This document shows positions 56,447-64,000 of a stretch of DNA of 64,000 nucleotides, piece by piece. The notes beneath the pieces are model-generated. The model saw only the letters and a program-made list of their open reading frames with translations, had not been told where the DNA came from and did no database searches. Positions within the stretch are counted from its first letter, which is position 1; every line of letters starts with the position of its first letter. The translations under genes and the position numbers were made by a program. Source of the stretch: Nepenthes gracilis. Lineage: Eukaryota; Streptophyta; Magnoliopsida; Caryophyllales; Nepenthaceae. The stretch covers positions 5,555,119-5,619,118 of the forward strand of contig BSYO01000030.1 of NCBI GenBank assembly GCA_033239525.1, written 5' to 3'.

Positions 56447-57660
56447 GTAGAAGTCCCAAAAAAAGAGATACTTCAGATCTCATATGGCAAGACCTAGATG
56501 ACTCCGTACAGAAGGTACCTAAAAGAAGACCTTCTGCCGAAAAACTTAAAAGAAGCCAATCACATGAAAAAGAATAACGGGTTGGTTCATCCTCATGAAC
56601 GAAAAATTGTATCAAAGGAGTACTCCATTCCCTACATGCAGTGCTTGACTCCAATCAAAGCTGACTACACGCAGAGTGAAGTGTATCTTAAAATTTGTGG
56701 GTCACACATAAGGGCAAAAACTTCACATTCAAAGTCATGCGGCAAAATTATTATTGGTCTACGATAAAGAGAGATGTTATGGAGTTCGTAAAAAATACAA
56801 AAATTGTCAAATCCATGGTAATGTCCCTCATCAACCACACATAAAACTCTAAATCCTATAATCACCCTAGACGTTTACTCAGTGGGGGATCGACATATTA
56901 GTTCCATTACCAATCACATCCGAATAGAGAAAATTCATTATAGTCGCTATAGATCACTTCACAAACGCAACAAAGTTTGTCTAATAGAGTATTATTTGTA
57001 GGTTTGGGATTCTCGAGATTACAGTGATCGACAACGGAACTCAATTCACTGGCAAAAAATTCACCAAGTATTGCACGTGTTTGAGAATCAAATTGGTTCA
57101 TACTTATGTTGCCTATCTACAAACAAACAAGCAAGTGAATGTGACAAATCGAACCCAATTATATGGGTTGAAAATGAAATTAGAAGACATAGGGGACTCG
57201 TAGGTAGATAAGCTACCTTCTGTACTATAATCCTACCAAACTACCTAGAGAACCAACACGAGAAAACCCCATTGAACTTGTTTTATGGAACATAAGTGAT
57301 CATTCCTATAAAAATTAGGCAACCCACTCTTCAAGTCAAAAGTTTCAACCTATAGAGCAATTCCCAACTTCTTAAAGTGTATCTTAATTTGCTTGAAGAA
57401 GCCCAAGATGTGGCAAGACTGCAGATGGTAACTTACCAGCAATGAGTCACTTAATACTCAAACAAAAAGGTGAAAGCATAGAGGCTACAGACAAGATTGT
57501 CGATAGAAATAAACTGTATCCTAATAGGGATGGACCATTCCTAATCTTAACAATTCTCTAAAATGGTACACATAAACTATACACTCATAACGAGAAATTG
57601 GTCATGAGGATATAGAATGTCATCTACTTTAAAAATACTATCACTAAGTTATAGCAAAAT
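56447..57660 (+). pseudogene. integrase of B
   Basis: A stop replaces the Trp before MTPYRRYLKEDLLPKNLKEA at 56498-56557, the Tat sequence that leads into integrase. YMQCLTPIKADYTQSEVYLK (56632-56691) is followed by ICGSHIRAKTSHSKS, the zinc-binding His pair. The Cys pair is lost in a stop-rich part near 56790-56850. The core is readable as IIVAIDHFTNATKFV near 56935 and VIDNGTQFTGKKFTKYC at about 57026-57076. YGLKMKLEDIGDS near 57160 and a broken C-terminus run to about 57660. The Tat-type core is dead, with stops and frameshifts throughout. Confidence 0.85.
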
Positions 57661-58005
57661 AGAGGTAAGAATTGTGCACTACATATGGAGTGCTTGTAAC
57701 TGTATCCATTCATATGAATAAAATATACATTCATTATATTAATTGCCCATTTGTGTACTTGCATGTCATTGCATGAATACAAATGACCCAAACTAACCCT
57801 ATATTGGGTGGAATTCTAACCCATTGAATCAACATGCTAAAAGCATGGTTAGAACCTTGGCTGAAGCAACCAAGCAATCCAAATGAGGTTGAACATAAAC
57901 TATCATATAAAGACTCAAGAGGCTTGCAGACAAAAGTCTAACCTCTTCTAAAGCAGTTGAAATAAAAAAAAAGTTAATGGGCTTTTTTAATATGGGTGCT
58001 ATGAC
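57661..58005. other. 3' non-coding part of B, no recognised feature
   Basis: Sequence between the integrase and the tandem array. It holds no open frame. This is the place of the variable 3' untranslated region of Tat elements. Confidence 0.5.
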
Positions 58006-58460
58006 ATCCTCTCGTAGGAAAGAACACCATCAGCCAAATATGTTCGACGAACTAAGACCCAAAACATAAGTGCAACAATGTCCCCTCATAGGAACAAGCA
58101 CCACTAGCCAAATATGATCAACAAACTAGTATCCGATAAAGCTCGGCAATGACGGTGGTGATGCTAAGTTGGCTAGCAAGAGGCTTTCCTAGCTAGAATG
58201 CAACAACGTCCTCTCATAAAAATAAGCATCATTAGCCAAATGTGGTTGACAAACTAGTATCTGATAAAGTCCGGCAATGATGGCGGCCACGCTAAGTTGG
58301 CCAAAAAGTGGCTTTCCTAGTTAAAGTACAATGACGTCCTCTAAAAAGAATAAGCACTATCAGATGAATATGGTCAACGGATTAGGGTTTGATTAGGCCG
58401 ACAGCAATTACAATCATGCCTAGTTAGCAAACAAAGAACATGTTGGATAAACATTCAACA
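58006..58460 (+). repeat. 128-bp tandem array in the 3' region of B
   Basis: A unit starting GTCCTCTCATA starts at 58080, 58208 and 58336, 128 bp apart. A shortened unit of 74 bp lies before it at 58006. Shared blocks are AGCCAAATATG-TCAACAAACTAGTATC-GATAAAG and GCTAAGTTGGC. The last unit is diverged after about 60 bp. Tandem repeats between pol and 3' LTR are known for Tat elements of plants. Confidence 0.85.
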
Positions 58461-58546
58461 TATAAAAAAAGATAAGAACATTAGCAACAATAATTGACAC
58501 AATCTAGCTATTTATTAACGAATAAATATTTACAACATGGAGACCC
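58461..58546. other. 3' region of B up to insertion I
   Basis: Short AT-rich spacer between the array and solo LTR I; nothing recognised. Confidence 0.4.
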
Positions 58547-61372
58547 TATGACGACCCAAATCAAAGTACATAAACTTAACCTAGATTGACTATATAAAAG
58601 ATCCTGTGACCATTAAATATCATCAATCCATAAAGATCATCAAATAATAATATATCCAAGATAATCTAAATATCCTCATGCCTAAAGAAAGTTTAGGAGA
58701 AACATAACTTCAAAAATAAAATCCCAACAAAATAAAATAAAATATCATAATGTATCATTAGAATATAAAATAAAAACTCTAGCTGGGCTTCATAATCTCT
58801 CTTGCCACAACTCTTCACCAAAACACTAGAGTCATCCTCCTCTAATCCTACTATTTTGAAAGAAAAAAATAGTAAGAATAAGTCAAATATCGAACAAGTG
58901 ATTCAATTAAAAACAGATAATAATAATAATAAATATATCAAAATATACAATAAATGATAAATGCCAAAAATCACAACCGGAATATGACATCCCACAAATA
59001 AACATATCCTAGAATTTGTATTTTTATCGTATTCACGATTTAAAAGTAAAAACAAGGCAAGTCACCCCGGACCCTCATGTGACAAAGATCATAAGGCTTA
59101 CCAATAACAGGCAAAAATCTCTCAGAAGTTGATATCATGAGAAATAAAGGGATATTTTGGTCCAAATATCAGCGTAAATTACTTGAATATCAAATAATAA
59201 TGAACAACATGGATTTCACTCCAAATATCGTAGAATCTGACACATCTACCAAACACAACTCATAGATTTTACTAAATCCCAATTCAATAGATATTACTTA
59301 CAATGAGATATCACAAAAAATCTCTTCAACGTTATTCTGCCACCGTGAACCAAAGACCATGTATTTATGCCACCGACGGTTTGGTAAGTGATATGGGGTT
59401 ATCTATAATATTCTCACTACCCCTACAATCTTCTCAAAGGTTGTACCCGTAGCATGTCCAAATAATCTACAATACTCCTCGTCAATGGTATCCCTAATAT
59501 CATCTCCTATGATAGTCACATAGTTATAAATATCCCTCCATAATAATAATTTACCTCATCACTACCATAATACGAAAATCAGTATCAGATAAGTGCAAAC
59601 CGGTGCTGTAGCATTCCATTCGACAAAATACCTTAATATTTTCATACGCTCTCTTTAACCTTAATCGTAGGAAGCTAATAACTCAAATACTCACGCAATT
59701 GAGTATGACGTAAAAAAGGCTTTACAATTACAAAAGTAAAAATATCGCGCGATGCTGATGAGGACCATATACACATAATCAAAAATAATGTAAATAATGT
59801 CATTATTAGAAAAGAGGAAAAGTGTCAAGAATAATTTAAATATTCAATCGAATACCCTAATATTTTATTAAATCCTTTATATATGTATATATATGTATAT
59901 ATTCACTCATAGATTACCACATACCCCACACATAGCAGCACCCACGGTTGTCCTCTCTCTCTCACATACCTACATCACCCCTGCACCTCACACACACCCA
60001 CACACAGCTACACCCACACACAGAAGATGTCGTTCATTACCATATCAAATTGAGAGGGGTTCCAAACCTGTTACTGATGGAAAGACCACTAATGAGAAAA
60101 ATTCATACTCACTCTTGGTATTGATCTAAGAAGACTTTTGCCCCATTGGAAAAGGTTACTGCCATGCAAACACCTCACCCAGCAACACACACTTTACACT
60201 ACCACCCACGCCGCAATACACACTATGCTGCACTCACTGCACACAGCATACACATTTATATATAAAACCATTCAGTTTCATTTTCAGGAGCCAAATGCAA
60301 GACTGTGTTCTTCACAATTTATCAGCTTCTCACCAATTAAAACTATCCAACAAGTAAATTAGAAAATTATATAACTTTATTTTATTAAGATTTAAACTTT
60401 AATTTAATGTGAAGCTCGAAATCCTATTTCCAATGAGCCAAAGACTCTTTTTTGGCCCAAGCTTCCCTTAACAAAAATTTTTAAAATCAAAGCATGAAAA
60501 CGAAAATGCAACTTTCATTATTTAACAAGTAATTTATAAATTTTACATATTAATTTTTTCTTGAGCCTAGAATCATATTGATTTTTGAAAATCTATGGCA
60601 GAGCCAAATGCCTTGTTTTTCCAATTTCTTCATCAAACAGCCCAATTTAACCAAAATCCTCCAAAATTTACCCATATACAACAAATTCGTTCGCAATCTT
60701 GATACACAAATAGAAAATTGACATTAATATGGAGAAGGAAAGTCACGAATTATTTGCAAAGGAGTTACAAATAAACTTGCCTAATTTGCTACAGTACTAT
60801 AGCAACAGCAAGAATATTGATATTAGCGACTTGAACAAGTCCTGATGATACTCCATCTGGTAGTAATTAAAGACAACAATAACGGTAGTAGACTTTCGGC
60901 TACCCTTTTCTTATTCTTGCTCTCCCTAATTTTGCCCATAACCACACCCAAAGAAGAAGTAGACAAAGAAGAAGAAGAAGAAGAAAGCAACAATATTTAA
61001 AAAAATAATAAGGGCAATTGAAAGGGAGAAGAATGAAGTTGACGACCGTGAGGAAGAAGGAAGGTGGCTTTTTCCAACTGATTGGCTGAAGAAGAAGAAG
61101 CCGTCGTTGAGCTGAATGAGCTGACGTTCTCTTCCTGTCTCCTCCTTTTCTTTCTTTCTTTCTCTCTTTCATTCTTCTTTCTTTATTTTACTCTTTTGCT
61201 TTTTTTTTGTTATTATATTATTATTATTTATTATTATATTTTATTTACTTATTTATTTATTTATTTTTATTATTTGATTATTATTTAATTTTAAAAATAT
61301 TCAAAATATTATAAATCCAAAACTTTTAAAAGGAAAGTTATAATTGAACTACCATCTGTCCACACTTGAACA
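58547..61372 (-). mobile_element. solo LTR I (reversed), D family, in 3' region of B
   Basis: The left edge TATGACGACCCAAA matches the reverse complement of the end of the 5' LTR of D (TGTAATGACCCAAG). A CA-rich tract at about 59920-60250 mirrors the TG-rich tract of D. On the minus strand the TAA-rich and GAAAGAAAGAAA tract (61290-61140) matches 30219-30330 of D, and ACCAGTTTTG-like and CCTGAGTT-like blocks also fall in order. No gag or pol is present. The right edge is uncertain: the start of the D LTR is not clearly preserved, and no target duplication was found (left flank GACCC). Confidence 0.65.
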
Positions 61373-61399
61373 TCTCAACTATCCTAGGGCCAGGAACCC

Positions 61400-62800
61400 T
61401 CCATTGATCCCGATGACGGATCCCCACCTGGTTTCGAGAAATCTTTAATATTTGAATGGTGATGAGTACTAGAATTTCTCGTATCAAGGTAGCCTAGATG
61501 AAAGTTAAGAGCAACTAAGGACACGAACTACATGGAAAGGAATCTCAAACCCGGGAGAGGAGAAGAAGTGTCCGGATCCTCAAAGTACTCAAATGCTGAA
61601 GCATCAATATGAAAATCTCCCCTGCTTCCACAGCCTCTAGATTATTATCAAACTCTGCTACCGCCTAATCATTATTAAAGGACTCCACAATGAAAGCAAA
61701 AGGAGGCATGGTAAAAAGTTTGTTGAGTGACAAGTTGACCAAAACTAGGATCCCGTACCCTTCCATAAATGGAGTATCGATCAGTTCATTCGATCCGCTG
61801 GCGACGAGGTCATTTATTCTTGAAGCAATGGGTAATGAAGCCTCATTACCCTAAATGAATTCACGCATCTCCTCAAAAACTAGGCAACCGAAGTGAAGAA
61901 TAAATAGAAACCGGCCTCCAAAACGACTCACTAGCATACAATGTGGCTATCTCATCATAGGCCTTGTTAATGACCCTATCGTAGTCACTCAAGGAAGATG
62001 TGAAGGGTCTGCCCTACCGGTTGCCCTTTTAGAAGAATCCCAAATGAAAAGTTTTTTTGATTTTTTTTTGAGCCAATGAAAAGGCATGATGGTAACAGTC
62101 TCCCCTTCCATTCTCACTTCCCAACCAACCTCAATGAGTGCTTGTTGGGTCAAAAAATTATTTATTCTCCGGAGCAATACAATATTCTCCTCAATAAGCT
62201 CCATCAAGAGATGAGCCATGCAAGACTCATTCTCTATGACATCCTCAAAGTAAGTGAGATTCGCCTAACTCCATTTGTTAGAGAAAGCCTAGTCAAAAGG
62301 GACCATGGTATAAAAATATTAATCCTTCTAACTTTTTATTGAATCTAGATTACCCCCGCTAAATTTATACTTTTTACGGGGGATAAATAAAATCCAATCA
62401 CTCTCCTAATTGAATTGGAAGACTACTTTGACAGTTCAAGCGTCCAGGAGAAGCTTCCAATAGCTAAAAAAACACAAAGAAATCAAATACCTAATAGTAT
62501 TGGGATTGAGGCATGCAACGGGAATCTAAATATCCTCTAAAATCTCATACAACTTCCTCACAAAGAAAATACGAAGGCCTTCCTTCACATGGGCATCATA
62601 GATGATAATAAAGCCGAGCCGAGGAAAGCAAGCACTCCCACAAACAAAGGCACCCAATAGAGATATTATACCTATCGTAAATATCATCCACATCATCACA
62701 AGTGAGGATGGATGGGATCTCAGCGACACCTGTAGAAATTGCTTGAGGAGCCATGGAGAAGAAAATAGCAAATTAGAGCAGAGAGGTGCAAAATGTGAAA
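61400..62800 (-). pseudogene. antisense ORF of Tat-like element B (decayed)
   Basis: On the strand opposite to pol, an 81-codon frame starts at 62771 (MLFSSPWLLKQF) and contains FPRLGFIIIYDAHVKEGLRI followed by LYEILED. After a stop, IPVACLNPNTIRYLISLCFF continues in the same frame near 62516-62457. A block KKYKFSGGNLDSIKS lies near 62385-62341. From 62219 a further 77 codons are open: MAHLLMELIEENIVLLRRIN and GWEVRMEGETVTIMPFHWLK. The pattern GLRFP-type helix, then PNTIRYL, then an F-S-x-x-x-x-S-I-x-x-W block, is that of the plant family named putative gypsy-type transposon (Pfam Transposase_28), which some Tat elements carry in antisense between pol and 3' LTR. Its role is unknown. At least four stops interrupt it. 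Confidence 0.65.
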
Positions 62801-63059
62801 AAGTTAGACATAGAAGAGCGCCAAAGTTTAAATAATCAACAATTCAACCTAGAAATGGCATCGTCTAAGGGCACTAAAAATGCGCGATACCATAATAGTT
62901 GTGACATCATGAGCTGAGATGAGTGCTCCAAGGGCATTCAACTTAGGAAGATATCGAATCACAGTATTGATAGCAAAGAATAAAATCTTACCAAATAAGA
63001 CCCCAAATTAGTAGAATATCTGAGAAAGAAACACACATTGATTGAGCTACAACCAACAT
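62801..63059. other. spacer before 3' LTR of B, no recognised feature
   Basis: Non-coding. The true left edge of the 3' LTR may lie in this stretch; no clear polypurine tract was recognised. Confidence 0.4.
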
Positions 63060-63835
63060 CCCATTGACAACATGTTAAGAGATAAAATTTAAACCTCTCC
63101 ACATGGGAACTAATGATAGGTATAGCGAGGAATGGGTCAACCCAATACAAAAGTAGATAAAAGACCCAAATGCTGATGGCCCAATGGAATACACCTCGAA
63201 GCCCAGCTAGCAAATGGCTCCAAAATGTATGAATCAGGGAACACAACCTGAATAGCCAAATATTAAAGGATTATAATGGGTCAATTAATTGCTGAATACA
63301 TGCGGCAGCTGTGTTGATCAAAAATTAAAAGTCAGGCGGTCCTACTATTGAATTGAGGCGGCTATTACACATGCAAATAATGCCCCTCACCACTAAATCG
63401 AAGTGGTATCATGTTCACGCATTGATTCCAAATGTTCACCAACCAAACTGTGCCTCTTACTGTAAATAAAGCTTCTCCCCAAAAGAAAAGGGAACGACAA
63501 AAAGCGATGACAAAAATACAAAGCCACTCACCCAAACAAGTGCACAAAAAGAATATTGCCCTTCATACATATACTTATTCCCATCCACTCAATATTTTCA
63601 CACTCATTTTCTTATATCTTTCACATTTGAGTAAAAAGATTACTGACTTAATCATCAGATGATATACCAGAAAAACAAATCTCGTATACCTCTTATTTGT
63701 TCTATTATAGTGAATAGGATCTAAATTCGGAGTTTTGAAGATCAGATCCATTTTTGTTGGAACATTCAGGCCGGTAAGACGGCTATCTAATTCATACATT
63801 AATCCGAGTCTTTGAGACGAATCAAATTTAATAAT
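63060..63835 (+). repeat. 3' LTR of element B (boundaries approximate)
   Basis: It aligns with 21180-21945 with many substitutions. Shared points include CTCCAAAATG-AT-AA, ATTATAATGGG, AGGCGGTCCT, TAAATAAAGC at about 63463-63472, TTCCCATCCACTCAA near 63580-63594 and GGTAAGACGGC near 63773. The right edge is placed near the end of similarity, around ATTAATCCGAG. Confidence 0.65.
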
Positions 63836-64000
63836 TGAAATTTTAAAATATAAAATGTATCTATTATTTTTATAAATTTTTTATAATATCAATATCTATT
63901 AAAAATTTAATTCAATAATAAAATAATTTTTTAAAAATAAATATTTAAATTATTTTTAAAAAAAATTCATATCTCATTTGTTAAGATTTCCCGAATTACT
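63836..64000. other. AT-rich flank, nothing recognised
   Basis: Very AT-rich sequence right of the 3' LTR of B up to the window end. No target duplication for B could be identified. Confidence 0.4.

Larger units (their letters stand above)
21180..63835 (+). mobile_element. Tat-like Ty3/gypsy element B, split by nested insertions
   Basis: B is a chain of blocks in the order expected for one Tat-like element on the + strand: 5' LTR (about 21180-21945), gag start (21994), start of RT (33341), rest of RT and RNase H (51118-52610), integrase (56447-57660), tandem repeats (58006-58460), antisense ORF (about 61400-62800), 3' LTR (about 63060-63835). The gaps are filled by D, by E with F inside it, by G, and by I. 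At the E and G junctions the pol frame continues after removing the insert and one 5-bp duplication. The two end regions are similar to each other in sequence. I found no protease, so B also has an internal deletion between gag and RT. Confidence 0.75.

Noticed and set aside
56442..57101. Minus-strand frames of 64-70 codons over the B integrase.
   Set aside because: They are antisense shadows of integrase motifs that are clear on the plus strand.
59893..60362. His/Pro/Thr-rich plus-strand frames.
   Set aside because: Same tract in the reversed LTR I. The composition explains the open frame.
1..64000. Host genes, tRNA or rRNA genes, bacterial or phage sequence.
   Set aside because: No reading frame beyond transposon proteins has recognisable domains, no cloverleaf or rRNA-like sequence was noticed by eye, and the elements are all plant types. 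A profile and tRNA search would be needed to exclude small RNA genes fully.

Overview
The window looks like repeat-dense intergenic DNA of a flowering plant. I found no host gene, no RNA gene and nothing prokaryotic. The evidence is plant-type LTR retrotransposons (Ty1/copia, Tekay-like chromoviruses, Tat-like Ty3/gypsy) with tRNA-iMet-type primer sites, kilobase-long LTRs, a plant LINE ORF1 remnant, and heavy stop and frameshift decay in an AT-rich background. The species cannot be named from the sequence. Letters A to J below are my own labels.

Layout of the left part. 1-3274: 3' half of a GC-richer Ty1/copia element (integrase, RT, RNase H, polypurine tract, 703-bp 3' LTR). 3930-4440: decayed LINE ORF1 (DUF4283 plus CCHC knuckle). 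6345-8487: solo LTR H. 8488-11448: mostly unreadable, with a minus-strand gag zinc-knuckle scar. 11449-14478: element J, a pair of about 1-kb direct repeats around a 1-kb non-coding core. 15275-16915: Tat-like fragment A (primer site and gag). 16920-18117: Tat-like fragment C, reversed. 18118-21179: AT-rich, nothing recognised.

From about 21180 to 63835 I read one Tat-like gypsy element, B, on the + strand, cut apart by later insertions. Its 5' LTR and gag start are followed by chromovirus D (22152-33161). The start of its RT is followed by minus-strand chromovirus E (33561-51112), which itself contains the + strand chromovirus F (36991-46064). The rest of RT and the RNase H are followed by the 3.8-kb solo LTR G (52611-56446). 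Then come the integrase, a 128-bp tandem array, the reversed solo LTR I (58547 to about 61372), an antisense ORF, and the 3' LTR. For E, F and G the flanking pol reading frame is continuous once the insert and one 5-bp target duplication are removed, which is strong internal evidence for the nesting order B then E then F.

The insertions form related pairs: D and I, E and F, G and H. All autonomous elements are dead: the reading frames are broken, and E and F have also lost RT active-site aspartates. The most unusual items are the antisense ORF in B, a roughly 185-bp satellite-like array inside LTR G, a triplication confined to one LTR of F, and an inverted repeat just upstream of the TATA box in several LTRs.
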